Part shown: positions 13,233-25,565 of the stretch, piece after piece
How the letters are laid out: each line of letters opens with the position of its first letter
Numbering within the stretch: the stretch's first letter is position 1
Assembly (NCBI RefSeq): GCF_007565055.1
Contig: NC_044549.1
Coordinates: 65,252,882-65,316,881, forward strand
DNA: 64,000 nucleotides
DNA from: Rhinopithecus roxellana
Taxonomy: Eukaryota > Chordata > Mammalia > Primates > Cercopithecidae
Reading direction: 5' to 3'
The notes under the pieces: model-generated
The model's database searches: none
What the model was told of the DNA's origin: nothing
What the model saw: only the letters and a program-made list of their open reading frames with translations
Translations under genes and position numbers: made by a program

Positions 13233-14291
13233 ATGTCACAGAAAAGGCAACCCAGAGCTCTCACATCTTTGAATCCCTGAACCAACATGAACCACGTAAT
13301 TCCAAACATCATGTGTTGGAAAAATAAACCTTTAATGCATTTTGTCACCTGCACCTAAAAGCTATACTGTAACCAATGCTCTAGAAAAAAAAGGAAAAGG
13401 TAAAATAACACACTTCAGATGAGAAAGGAAAATAAAGTACTTATTAAGAATAACTAATGGGTCTGTTTTCCACATCTGGAAATGTTAGCAAGCAATTAAG
13501 TTAAAAGAAAAAGTGCTGGAGTATAGCATGCACCTGGAGTATGACAGCAAAATAACACCAATAAAAGTGATGAAAACCCTTTAAATTGAGAAATTAATAG
13601 TTCACTACATGATTTTTCTCAATCTTTATTTCCTGTTTTATTTATAAGCAGGAAATAAAGTAATTACATGGGAAGTGGCATTCAATAATTAGGGGACTGG
13701 AACTGACAGGGACTGGTTAAGCTTCACAGGACCTAGAAATAAATGTTTAAGTAAAACAATACCGCTCGCTGGAATGGCAAAACCCTTTCAAAGCATGCAG
13801 ATTTTTACCAAGAACTATATTCATCCTCTAATTGCAACCTGCCTAAGGAAGCATAAAAATGTCCACACATACAAAAATATACAAAATGGTTTTTGTTTAA
13901 GCTTAAGTATCTTGATTTTGGCACTTTGCTTTCGTAAACTAATCGCAGAGTTTGATGGAAGGTATGATCTACTTCACTGTACTGATTAACATTAATCTGT
14001 ATTATAATTCAGTAAGAGAAGAGAACTTGAGAGTACTTCTAAAAGTGCCCAATGTTTTATGTTGATACTGTTGAAATCCAACGGCTATATTTTTGCTTGT
14101 TGAAATGTTCTTTACAGTTGAATGAAATGGTTAACTAATTTATAGTTATAATGCAGGACATAATGTTTTTGGCAGAAAAACAGGGTGGGAGGAGATGGGC
14201 TGGAGTCTTGGGAGATTAAAAGGTTTTCATAGCACTTCATAGCTTTCTGTATTTAAATTCACGCCATTGTCTTTTTATGAATGTGAGCTTT

Positions 14292-14294
<3 letters not shown>

Positions 14295-14324
<30 letters not shown>

Positions 14325-14569
14325 AGATGGAGTCTCGCTCTATTGCCCGGGCTGGAGTGCAGTGGCCGGATCTCAGCTCACTGCAAGCTCCGTCTCCCGG
14401 GTTCATACCATTCTCCTGCCTCAGCCTTCCGAGTAGCTGGGACTACAGGCGCCCGCCACCTCGCCCGGCTATTTTTTGTATTTTTTTTTAGTAGAGACGG
14501 GGTTTCACCGTGTTAGCCAGGATGGTCTCAATCTCCTGACCTCGTGATCCGCCCGTCTCGGCCTCCCAA
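14295..14569 (-). mobile_element. AluY, Old World monkey type, 5' truncated
   Basis: Young-looking Alu with a long T tract and variants cagtggccggatctcagctc, gccacctcgcccggctat and gatccgcccgtctcggcc, which I associate with cercopithecid AluYR elements. It lacks the last ~40 bp on this strand (the Alu head). It is flanked by the perfect repeat agctttaat at 14286-14294 and 14570-14578. Confidence 0.85.
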
Positions 14570-15149
14570 AGCTTTAATGTTTTTGAACCTCCACGACATC
14601 CTTCTATAATTCTCAGACCATAATTATACCTTTCTTGCTAGACAGCTTAATAGCAACTCCACATGATTAAAAAAAAAAGTTAGAATGCTATTGTTGGATG
14701 CAATATGCAATGTGTACAATACACCAGGAGAACACAATCCGTGGTCCATTTATCTGAAAAAAACAACACTTACATTCCCTCTTTCTATTATACTTTCATT
14801 GTACATTTTTGAAATGTGCAAATTCACAAGGTTCTCACCCACCATATGAAAAGAGTGCATTAATCAACTTTTTAAAATATTTCTTTAACATATTACTTTC
14901 AAAGGTTTTAATAGAGATTATTTCATTTCTATTACGGAACCCATTCTTTCTAACAGTTTTTATTCTTTAACAGAGAGTTCGGGTCAAGGTCTGTTAGGCC
15001 CAGACACAATTCTCTTTATATATCTTAGAAAGAATGTTTCATATCAAACTCTAGTTCAAGGTCACTGTTTCTATGAGGAAATAATTATCCAATAAAGAAT
15101 TCCTTTTGTAAATGAGTTGCAATGCAGAAGCTATTAAGAACTAATACTA

Positions 15150-15446
15150 GGCCTGGCGTGCTGGCTCACACCTATAATCACAGCACTTTGGGAGGCCAAG
15201 GCAGGAGGATCACAGGAAGCCAAGAGTTCAAGACAAGCCTGGGTAACATAGCAAGACTCCATCTCTATGAATAAATAAAAATTAGTGGGGCATGGTGGTG
15301 CATGCCTGTAGTCCCAGTTACTTAAGAGGCTGACATGGGAGGATCACTTGGGCCCAGGAGTTTGCAACTGCAGTGAGCCATGATCACACCACTGCACTCC
15401 AGCCTGGGCAACAGAGTGAGACCCCATCTCTAAGAAGAAAAAGAAA
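15150..15446 (+). mobile_element. Alu, old (J-like), with intact target-site duplication
   Basis: Full-length Alu from ggcctggcgtgctggctcac to an agaa-rich tail. A perfect 14-bp duplication aagaactaatacta flanks it at 15136-15149 and 15447-15460. Confidence 0.95.
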
Positions 15447-15636
15447 AAGAACTAATACTACTTAGTGATTGCATCTTGTAGTATTTTACAGCTGTAATCT
15501 CATAAAGTAGAAAAGAGTATAATCTCTTCCTGCCCCCACCTTAGTAAGCAGAAGCCAGCACTGTGTTTATAAATGTCTGAGTGTATAAAATGTCTGAGTG
15601 TGTAAAACACCATCAACTTCTCTCTCCCTGTTTCTT

Positions 15637-15927
15637 TTTTTCTTTAAAGAAAGAGTCTTGTTCTGTCACCTAGGCTGAACTGCAGTGGCCTGATCTTGTC
15701 TCACTACAACCTCTGCCTCCCGGTTTCTAGCAATTCTTCTGCCTCAGACTCCTGAGTAGCTAGGATTACAGGCGCACGCCGCCATGCCCGGCTACCTTTT
15801 TGTATTTTAGTAGAGACAGGGTTTCACCATGTTGCCCAGGCTGGTCTCGAACTCCTGAGCTCAGGCAATCCACCCGCCTCGGCCTCCCAAAGTGCTATGA
15901 TTATAGGCACGAGTCACTGTGCCTGGC
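15637..15927 (-). mobile_element. Alu (S/J-like), reverse strand
   Basis: Full-length reverse Alu ending gtgcctggc. The flanking 13-bp repeat ctccctgtttctt lies at 15624-15636 and 15928-15940. Confidence 0.93.
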
Positions 15928-16042
15928 CTCCCTGTTTCTTAAGTGAGGATCCTGATTTTACACTTCCAGACTACTGAGAGGGATTGAGTTGGGTTGTGGG
16001 GTAAGATATGGAGGTCTAAGGAAGCAGAACAGAAAGGACAAC

Positions 16043-16394
16043 TGATATGGGTAGGCTTTGTGTCCCTACCCAAACCTCATCTTGAATTGTAATCCCCATA
16101 ATCCCCACATGTTGAGGTAACTGAGTTATGCGGGCAGTTTCCCCCATGCTGTTCTAGTGATAGTGAGTGAGTTCTCACGAGATCTGAAGGTTCTAAGAGA
16201 CTCTTTCCCCTTTGCTCAGCTCTTCTCCTTCCTGACACCGTGTGAAGAAAGTGCCTTGCTTCTTCTTTGCCTTCTGCAATGATTGTAAGTTTCCTGAGGA
16301 CTCCTCAGCCATGTCAGTCAATTAAGCCTCTTTACTTTATAAATTACCCAGTCTCTGGCAGTTCTTAATAGCAGCATGAAAACAGACTATTACA
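16043..16394 (+). mobile_element. MST/THE1-type MaLR solo LTR
   Basis: A 352-bp LTR from tgatatgggtaggctttgtg to ttaca, with cccaaacctcatcttgaatt, tcacgagatctgaaggttct and ctttataaattacccagtct in consensus order. The perfect 5-bp duplication acaac is at 16038-16042 and 16395-16399. No internal region remains. Confidence 0.9.
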
Positions 16395-16536
16395 ACAACC
16401 TTCCCCAAAATACATCTGGAACTATGGGGTGCAGAGAGAGGGGTATGTCTTAGAGTTGCCTTACATTTGTTAAATTCATTTTAATTGATTCACAATTAAA
16501 AATGTAATTATCATGATTAATTGTAGACACAGTAGG

Positions 16537-16586
16537 CATACAACTGATAAACATACAACTGATAAAGTAAACATACAACTGATAAA
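16537..16586. repeat. Three copies of a 15-bp tandem unit
   Basis: The unit catacaactgataaa occurs at 16537-16551, 16552-16566 and 16572-16586. The last copy is separated by gtaaa. Confidence 0.95.
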
Positions 16587-16646
16587 AAGATTTCTTCAAA
16601 TAATACTAATCCTTACTGCATGCTGGATGGTTACTTTTTTCCTTTA

Positions 16647-16679
16647 TATTCTATTCTATTCCACTCTATTCTATTCCAT
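16647..16679. repeat. (CTATT)n/(CCATT)n pentanucleotide patch
   Basis: Short run of ctatt and ccact/ccatc pentamers. Confidence 0.8.
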
Positions 16680-17309
16680 CTGATATCCTTTATCCTACTT
16701 TTTAAAATGCTAGACATAAACTACTACTATGTTCATATCATCACAACATCAATGGGTTCTTATCCCCAATTTGATAAGCTTTGGTCTGGAAACCTTCTCT
16801 CCTGCCACCAGTGCCCCAGATTATTTTAGGAGGGAATGGGTGACGGGTCACAGCTGCAAGATATTTCTTACATTTCCTTTTCTTAGGAATGAAACCAACC
16901 TTGGCAATGTACGAAAAAAATATAACCATCTTAAAAACTGAAAGAGTATCACTGGGCCCAAGCTATAGTAAAGACAAGAGAGCATTCCCCAAATCTACTG
17001 AACTGCTACCTCTGTAGCCTCAGGGAGAAGAGAAATACTGTGTATTGCCAATAATGCTGGCAAACAAAAACACATTTTATTTTGTTTTGACAAGCATTGT
17101 TTTGTAGCGCTATACAGTATGGAACAAAATCCCTCTTCATTATATATACTTAGTTAATAAACACATGGATATTCTAAAATGTCAACCTATGAAGGGAAAA
17201 TAGACATGGAATGCTAGGCCCAGTACCACACACTTTGCATTTGCTAAATCACCTAATTCTAAGTGACTATTAAGCACTCTGAATAAAAAAGTGGTTCTCC
17301 TTTTAATTC

Positions 17310-17584
17310 TTTTTTTTTTTTTGAGATGGAGTCTTGCTCTGTTGACCAGGCTGGAGTGCAGTGGCGCAACCTCCACCTCCTGAGTTCAAGCGATTCTCCT
17401 GCCTCAGCCTCCCAAGTAGCTGGGATCACGGGCACATGCCACCATGCCCAACTAATTTTTGTATTTTTAGTAGAGACGGGGTTTCGCCATGTTGGCCAGG
17501 CTGGTCTCAAACTCCTGACCTTGTGATCCACCCGCCTTGGCCTCCCAAGTGCTGGGATTACAGGTGTGAGCCACTGTGCCTGAC
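17310..17584 (-). mobile_element. Alu (S-like), reverse strand
   Basis: Reverse Alu with a T-rich head and ending actgtgcctga. The 13-bp duplication ctccttttaattc flanks it at 17297-17309 and 17585-17597. Confidence 0.94.
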
Positions 17585-18031
17585 CTCCTTTTAATTCCTA
17601 TTGCTTTCCTTAATAATGGCACAGATTATAAATAAGTAATCCACAGGGCTGGAGAGGATGAGTTAAACCAGAATCTCTCTATACATTTTTGGTACCATCG
17701 TTTTGGAAGAAGCATTTGGCAGTATGTATGAGAAGTCACCAAACTGTGTAAGGAAGTCTGAGGAAACTCTACTCTCGATTCTTTCATTCATCCTTCCTCA
17801 TTATCTCCCTTGTAGTAATCGTTCCTCATTCTGAATTCCTAGAACAATGTTTGTGTATTTTACTCATCACAATATCGTTATCCTATAATATATTACATTT
17901 ACTTGTTTTTCACTCTTATCATCCTCATCCCCAGGCTTTATACTTTCAGAAGATAGTGACCCTATTTAACACACACTTCTTCTAACCTCTTAGCATACCT
18001 ACTTTATATACATATATATAACACATATATA

Positions 18032-18061
18032 TAAGTTTTCATATATATATATGAAAACTTA
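18032..18061. repeat. Perfect 30-bp palindrome
   Basis: taagttttc, a 12-bp AT alternation, then gaaaactta: every base pairs with its mirror. It sits in an AT-rich patch starting near 18005. Confidence 0.97.
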
Positions 18062-19517
18062 GTAAATTAGAAACTGTCTGGGAATCTCCCTGGGTCTGTA
18101 GGTGTGTGTACTTATGCATCATTGTAGATGGTTTTAATTTACAAAATGTTATAGCAGATCACAGAAAGACTTTGGACTTCCCTGAGACCACCCTAATCAA
18201 ATACACTTATCTCCAACTGTAATTTATGCATCCAATTATAAAATAATTCATTATATAAAAATATGAACATACGACAGAAGCAAATTCAATGAATGTGTCT
18301 ATGACTCTTATGAAACACCTTCACTGTGTCCTTACAGAGGCATCCACTGTCACTAGGCAGTTATTTCTGTTAGGCAGTTTGCAGATTCTTGATCACCTAC
18401 ACCCCGCGCACACCCTTCTGAGTACCATCAATACAGGTACAAGATAGGAGCAGCTTCATGAAAGCACATACAAAAATAGCACTTTTGACAGCAATAGCAC
18501 CCTAATAGTAATCTTTTGCAAACCTCAGCGTGCTGAACTAAAGTTGCATTTCTGCATTTTAATCACTTGTTTGAAAGTAACAGCTGCCTGAGACATTAAA
18601 ACAAAACAAAATAAAAAAAATGCTCAGTTCTACTTGGTGTTTCACTTACTCAGATCTCTAAGAATGTTTACTGTGGTTAAAGTTACCGTCAAGAAGGGTC
18701 AGCATTAGCAAAGGTCTTACTATTCCTATGGAATGTATCTTTTTGCAAAATATCCCCAAATCTATGAGAAATCATTTATGCAAGCTATGAATTTAGTTAA
18801 CAAGTAATCAACAAGCAATTCTTACTTTAATCTAAATCTTCCAAAGTTAGGATTCAAATCAGTCACCTGCAGGCTGCCTGGACACATTCCACATCTTGGT
18901 CCCTTCATCTCAGTTTGAGCTTTGGGTCTGCTTTTCAGATAGGACCTGGGCTAGTTTGTTTTTTTCAAGTTTTTGCAAATCACAAATTCTACAATCATAT
19001 GATACATATATGACCTATCATAGATACTGGGAATTTGGGTTTGCAGAGCTGCACGATGGTAGCTATTGGGCCAAATCTATCTTGAACACTTCTTAAATTT
19101 GGATCAAAGAATTTCAGGGGGGGAGAAAACACTTCCTTTAAATTGAATGGCTTCATTTAAAAAAAAAATGCAGCGATTTAGACATAAAGTCAAATTTCAC
19201 CTTCTTACCAACAGAAAATCAAAGGTCTAGCAATCCTCAACTCAGCAATTCCATATCGATAAAGCACAATTTCCATATTCATAGACTACAGCCCTACAGG
19301 GAGTAAGACATCCACAGTTGTCAGCAAGAAATTCACATACAATTACTTGCAAAATAACTTTGTTTATCAAATAACATATCTTGGATTGATTTATGTCATT
19401 CTTCCTCCTGGAATATTTTTGCCCTTTATCCTTCAAGGCATAAAGGCTTGAAGGTACATCTAAGTATAATCCCACTTTATCATAAATTCAATTCAACACA
19501 TCTCTACAAGAAGTAAG

Positions 19518-19698
19518 ATAAATAAATAAATAAATTAGCCTGGCGTGGTGGGTGTGCCTGCAGTCCCAGCTACTTGGGAGGGCTGAAGCCAGAGGATTGC
19601 TGGGCCCAGGTGTTCAAGGTTATAGTGAGCTATGATCTTACCACTACACTCCAGCTTGGGTGAAGTAAGACCCCTGTCTCTAAAAACAAACAAACAAA
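19518..19698 (+). mobile_element. 5'-truncated Alu (second monomer only)
   Basis: Begins in the A-rich linker (aataaataaataaattagcc) and continues through the right monomer (cagtcccagctacttgggag, actacactccagcttggg) to a caaa tail. Confidence 0.88.
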
Positions 19699-19724
19699 AG
19701 GAACATTTTATAACGTGAAAATTA

Positions 19725-19925
19725 CATAAAGGTTGAATTTTAATGTCCATAAATAAAATAGTATTGGAACACAGCCACACTGACTTGTGTATATATTGTC
19801 TATAGCTGTTTTACACATTACAAGGGCAGAGTTGAGTAGTTATGACAGAGACTACATGGCCCACAAAGCTGAGAATATTTACTATCTAGCACATGTTATG
19901 AAAAATTCTGCTGACCCCAGCTTTA
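19725..19925 (+). mobile_element. Old interspersed repeat, family not assigned
   Basis: Contains a familiar dispersed mammalian sequence: attggaacacagccacactg, tattgtctatagctgtttta, gttgagtagttatgacagag. I recognise it as repetitive but cannot name the family safely. Confidence 0.5.
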
Positions 19926-19944
19926 GGAAGGAGCATGTCTACTA

Positions 19945-20110
19945 GGAGGAACAGTGACTTTGGACCACAATAGACATGATTTTTTTTCCCACTAATATTC
20001 CATTTAGCTTTAGGCAAGTCATTTAAGCTCTCCAAGCCACTGAATTCTCCACTGTTAGATGGGAATGATATCTATAATATAGGATTTTTGATGCAAAGAT
20101 AAGCAGTATG
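19945..20110 (+). mobile_element. MIR
   Basis: Forward MIR core: taggcaagtcatttaagctc, cactgttagatgggaatgat, with diverged flanks. Confidence 0.6.
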
Positions 20111-20724
20111 TTTTCATGGCAGCAGTGGCAATGCAATAAATGTCATTTGATATTATTATTGCATATTTTTTACTTAGTGTTGCATCAAACTTTTAATTAC
20201 CTCTGACTGAGGAATCGTAATTTATGGGAAGGCAGTCTAATATATGATTTTATTCATTATAACCTCCTATATATATGGCCTGAAAAATAGGATGGAATTG
20301 TCATTATCTTCATGGTAGTTGTGAATACTGGTACCTGTGTTCAGTTATCTGGTTTGAGCAAATAAATGCAAGTATTAAGTCTGAGACAAAAGGTCCCTAT
20401 TAATCTGTGGAAGCTAGTAACTTCAAAAAAGAGGGGGAAAAGGGGGAATCCGTATAATGCCCACTGGATCAGTTCTCATTGAGAGACAATTCTCCAGCAA
20501 GTATTTACTTTCTACTCTTTCTTCAAATAATTACTCACCAAAGTAACATCAGTGGTAAACTCGACAAAACAAGCAGCAAAGAGCTTTCAAAAACCTCATG
20601 AGGCAGAAGAAAAAGCATTAGACTATTTTATACTGTTGTTAGTTGAATGTTTACTTTATCTTCTCCCATAATAGAAAGAATGGCCATAGCACTGAGTATT
20701 CTCATTTGTTTGTCTGCATAATCA

Positions 20725-20760
20725 AGCAAAAACAAAAACAAAAAACAAAAAAAAAAAAAA
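20725..20760. repeat. A-rich tract
   Basis: caaaaa units followed by a run of 14 A. Confidence 0.9.
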
Positions 20761-21160
20761 CCCACGCCATTTGTGGTCTTGTATATGCTGCAGTAAAATT
20801 ATTCCTTAACGAAAAAATAGATGTTCACTCAGAAACCCAAATAATACACTGTTCAATAGTCAATGCATCATAATTATCTACATAATTGCTTTCCACTTAA
20901 TACCACTTCTCTCTTTTTGTACACATGTTTGAGCTTAAACATCACTTGCAAGTGTGCAGACACTCGCTCACACACACTCATGGGATAAGAATGAAAAGTT
21001 CTATTTTGCTACAGAGTGAAGAAGTCATACAAGGTATTTTAACATCCTCTAAAAAATTTAATAACACAAAACTTATTTGGAGACAAAATCTACGAACTCT
21101 GCTTCAAAAGCTTAAGGCTAACATAAAAACACACAAGTGTTGCCATCTCCCTTTACTTAC

Positions 21161-21229
21161 TGGGTGACATATTCAGACTGCCCTTTAAGTCAAAAAAGTT
21201 TTCAGAAGAAGACAGAATGCATGATGTTG
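21161..21229 (-). other. Candidate alternative (cassette) exon of CNTN3
   Basis: On the minus strand a strong pyrimidine-rich acceptor ending tttactttgttcacag (21230 upward) is followed after 69 nt by a donor CCCA|gtaagtaaa, perfect at +1 to +6. The segment lies between the start-codon exon (phase 1 end) and the Ig1 exon (phase 1 start). Read in that phase it has no stop. It would add 23 residues between signal peptide and Ig1, including one Cys and one N-glycosylation sequon (NMS). Length divisible by three and an open frame can arise by chance (roughly one in ten together), so this is a prediction from splice signals only. It does not overlap a repeat I recognise. Confidence 0.3.
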
Positions 21230-23945
21230 CTGTGAACAAAGTAAAAAAGGAAAGGACTATTCCCAGGATTCACATGCTTCAGGACTAAAATTTTAATCAT
21301 ACCAGTGCTTCCATGTCCACAAGTGACACCAATCAATGTCACAATGGCAGCAACTGATCCCAGAGTTGCCTGATGCCTTAAGTTCAGTCAATAACAGCTT
21401 TCACCACAACCTCCCTGCTTATAAGATTGGAGGAGCAAATAATGTACACATGCTTAGAATAAACAAGGAGTAACTAACCAGAGCCATTTATAAAATGGCA
21501 GCCTACATGTTCCACTCTCTCAGGTCAGCAGACACTAGAAAGTTGTCCAGGTAAAGAAAACAAATAGTCACAAAGTTCAGGGATATGGTTTCATGTGTTA
21601 ACATACCACTTCACACCCCCATAACTAGCCCTCAAGAGCTTCCACAAATAAGGGCTGGATCTTCAATGGCTGTGCGAGCAGTCCAAAAAAAAAGAGCAGC
21701 TTCCTAGAAAGGAGTAGTTTCACAAGGGCACTCACCACTAGCTGAGATCCAGGTCAGCCTGTGCAAAAAGTTTGTTTTGAACTCTCCTTGTAGTTAGGAG
21801 GAATAAATTGCCTCCTATTAAAGTGACAGGTGGGAATATTACTTTTGTCACCCCTTGTCCTATAAATAAAGTAAACCCAGGTGGTATAAAGAGAAAGTAA
21901 TAAGTCAAATGCCAAGATAAGAGCTTACTTCCTTAGTTGCCAGGCAGAAGTTGGAAACACACTGGGAAGTCTAACGGCCAGCTTGGGGTACCGAATTTTT
22001 TTGACTTTTTTTTTTTCAACATCAGGTTTGTTGTTTTCCTTTTTTTCAAGTGATAAATATCAACAATGTAGTATGACCAAAAATCAGTGTTTAATATTTA
22101 ATAAAGTGTTATTTTTTCAAAATGAATAGAATGTTAAGGAAAGATATCATATTCACCAATGTTTCAGCCTTAACCAACTAACATGAAATCGCATGTGCAC
22201 AGTTGGATCACAATAATACAAAATTGGACAATTGAATTTGTAATGCGATGGTGGTTATAATATGCTCCAATAATTGTCAACAATTTGACAGAACAAGGAA
22301 TCAATAAAAAGGATGTTGAATAATCTTCATTTATATATTTATCTACTGATAGAGAAATGAATTCTAACAGTCTCTCCATTTCTAGAAGTCATTTGCCATT
22401 TCACTGTACACTCTTCAAAGAAATTAATATGATGCTTTTGTAGCCATTATTAGTTGGTCTTAGGCCAAATGAAAAAACTGGCAACCATTACACAACCTCC
22501 TTAGGAAGATATCTGGGCTATACTTTTCCTTACCACAGTTGCCAAATAACTTCTACAAGTTGTTCATTAACATGACACTGCTTTAAAATGACAAGAATCA
22601 TACCACGAAAGATAAAATGACTCCATCTTCTCCCATGGTTTCGTCCAATTACGCAACCAGATGCTTATATATGTAGGGATGCATGTGTAACTTGATTTTT
22701 CTCCACTGTATATAGTTCTCATAAAATAATTTTAAATTTAAAATGTCTCTATTTAAAATAGCATCCAGTGTTGGACTTGTAACCACAGAGTTCTGTCACT
22801 ATGCATTGTCTCAAACTTAGTATTGGTTGATATTCAAAGGAAGTAAAATGCAGAGAAGTGAAAATAAATTGTATTTACATACCTATCTGTGGGAAAAGAG
22901 AAGACACACAGCAACTGAGACCTCACTAACAAAACAAGTGCAGGCAGCTCTGCCAGTTCTCAAATTAAAATAGGCAACCAGTTTTTGAGTTATAATTTTG
23001 CCTCGAAAGTAATACAGAATGCAGAAATGGTCCTTAGAAATGAATATCTACTTATGTTCAAGCTTTGAATTTCTGGATGTGGGGAGGGAGCTGGGTATGT
23101 GGGAAGTTTGAAAAGAACGAACATTGGAAGGGTGCTCTAGTTAATAGAAGAAGGGACCCTCAAGGGATACCCCCACAGGATTTTTCATTCCATAGAGTGT
23201 GAATGTTATATCAAGCAAAAAGAAATTTTTTTAAAACTCAGAGGAAACAGAACATAGAAAGTATGTGGGAGCTAGATACTGCACAGTTGAAATGAGAATT
23301 ACAGAAAAACATATGTAAAATACCTCATATAGGGCCCACCTATGAAGATGGTCAAGTGATGATGGTCATTACTTGTATGTAAGCTTCAAGACAATAACTG
23401 GCAACTGATAATCATAAGGAAATGGCCTCTTTCCACACTGGTGAGCATTTTCATACCATCAAACTCATATCATTATTGGCAAGATGGCATACATATACTA
23501 TAAAGGAAATGCACATCCTGTTTAAGGACCCAATCTCCCGAACACTCAGTAGTGGGTGAAATAAGTCAGCAAGAATTATTTGACGCAAGAAACCATTAGT
23601 ATGCATTCACTATTCATTCCAAAAGAGCAGTGTACAGTCTTCAAGAGCAAAAAACAAGGTAGGTGAACACAGCAGCCAGGGCTTGAATATATCAAATATC
23701 TACACTGTGAATGAAATTCTGATCCATTAAGCCAGTTGGCATGCCAAGGAAATTCCTAGCCAGTTGATTTCAATGAACCCTCAATTTTTTTTTTTTGACT
23801 CAGAAGCAACTCTATCTGGAAGAATTCATTTTCCTTTCAGCAATCCATCCTTCCTGGGAAGTTCAGCGTTTGACCATTCACTTAAGGCTTTTCACCTTGA
23901 GAATACTTAGAAGTTGAAATCTTCAGAGATATTTTCAAAAGACAG

Positions 23946-24036
23946 CTCTCCTCAACTCCTCTTAGTGCACACCCAGGTCTTCATGCAAAAACTCTCCTCA
24001 ACTCCTCTCAGTGCTCACTCAGGTCTTCGTGCACAT
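23946..24036. repeat. 46-bp tandem duplication
   Basis: Units start ctctcctcaactcctct at 23946 and 23992 and continue through aggtcttc(a/g)tgca. The copies are about 85-90 percent alike by eye. Confidence 0.9.
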
Positions 24037-24324
24037 GCACATCTGTCTCCCAATCACTGATAAGTATCAACAGTCTCCCTTACCCACCACCAAGGAGGAA
24101 CCACTTGGTTCTTTTCTGTAAAAGAATGTACAACACACTATACTGATAAAAGGCTTAGTGCAGTCGAAAACCCCCTAGATGAAAATTCTGGCAGTCTAGA
24201 AAAAGCCCTACTGAGTCAATAACAAGCAATGTGACTTTGAACAAGTACCTGAAATGCTCTAGACCCCACTGTGTCATCTACAACATGAGCAGGCCTGGAA
24301 TGCACACAGATATGCACATAAATA

Positions 24325-25565
24325 CAGTTGACTTCTGAACTACACAGCTTTCAATTGCACAAGTCCACATTTGCATGGATTTTCTTTTGCCTCTGCCACC
24401 CCTGAGACAGCAAGAGCAACAACCCCTCTTCTTCTTCCTCCCCAGTCTACTCAATGTGAACACGATCAGCATGAAGACCTTTAGGATGATCCACTTCCAC
24501 TTAATGAATAGTAACTACATTTTCTCTTCCTTATGATTTTCTTATAACATTGTATTTTTTCTAGCTTACTTTACTGTAAGAATACAGGATATAATACATA
24601 TAACATACCAAATATGTGTTAACTATTTTATTGGTAAGACTTCTGGTCAACAGTCAGCTCTAAGTATAATAGTTAAGTTTTGGGGGAGTTAAAACTTGTA
24701 CGCAGATTTTCCTACTTGGAGGGATGGTCAACACACCTACTAAGATGGGGCAGAGACCCTTCTTAGGGTCCTGCCAAGCCTTTCCAAGAAGAGAAGTAAA
24801 GAAAAATCTTGAGTTCCTTCAAGGGAAATTCCAGGCACTGAACTAGCCCTGAGAAGTAAATGAGCAACTTGGTAAGTAAGAACATAGTAACAGCTTGAAA
24901 CAATAGCCAAGGAAGTTGGAGTCACAATATGTCTGGCTCCTCTAGAAACTAAAGGCAACATCTTAATATATGTTCCTGAGCTGTTTTTCAGTAACAGGGA
25001 CCTTTATCAAATGGACCCTCTGGCATACAGACCTCAGATAAGTGGGAAATGAGGACTGGAACCCTGATCACAGTTCCTTGTTCTAAATTTATTCCTGAGA
25101 GCCCCAGAGGAAGTCATGCCCACAGGCCAGAACTTAACACTCCTTTCTGCTGACTCCAAGTTTTTAGACAAGGCTTCACTTTCCTAACCAAACTCAAATC
25201 AGAGAGCCAGAATCCATCTAGGAGAGGGACTGTAACCTCCCTCTCTTCTTGCTTCAAGATCCCACCTTTTTAGGACAAAACCAATGTACAACCTGCACGT
25301 ACTGATTTACGATCTGGCCTGTAACTTCTGCTTTTCTGAAATTTATTGCTACCTTTAAAAACTCTTGCTTATCAGCCACTGAGGAGGTCAGGTCTTAAGT
25401 GTGAGTTGCCCAATTCTCCTTGCTTGGCTGCCTGCAAATAAACACTCTCCTTTCTCCCACCACAAAGCCTTGGTGTGGATATTTGGCTTTACTGCACCAG
25501 GAAAGCAGACAGTTCAGTTACTGCGTTCAGTAACACTAACACCCATATTGTGCTAGGGTCAACTG
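24325..25565 (+). mobile_element. Tigger-like (TcMar) DNA transposon relic, split by an insertion
   Basis: Ends are perfect 8-bp inverted repeats cagttgac and gtcaactg, flanked by TA on both sides. The body (cctctgccacccctgagaca, aatgaatagtaactacattt, taagttttgggggagttaaa) fits a non-autonomous Tigger-group element, continuous to about 24738 and resuming near 25532. Confidence 0.65.
24739..25531 (+). mobile_element. LTR-like insertion inside the Tigger-like element
   Basis: About 790 bp with no match to the host transposon. It carries an aataaa signal near its right end followed by a pyrimidine-rich U5-like stretch (ctctcctttctcccaccac), which is typical of class I ERV LTRs. Possible duplicated target sequence is acaccta/acactaa. 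Family unknown and boundaries approximate. Confidence 0.45.

Noticed and set aside
13005..13354. Three overlapping small frames across the GT/CA repeats.
   Set aside because: They are translations of microsatellites.
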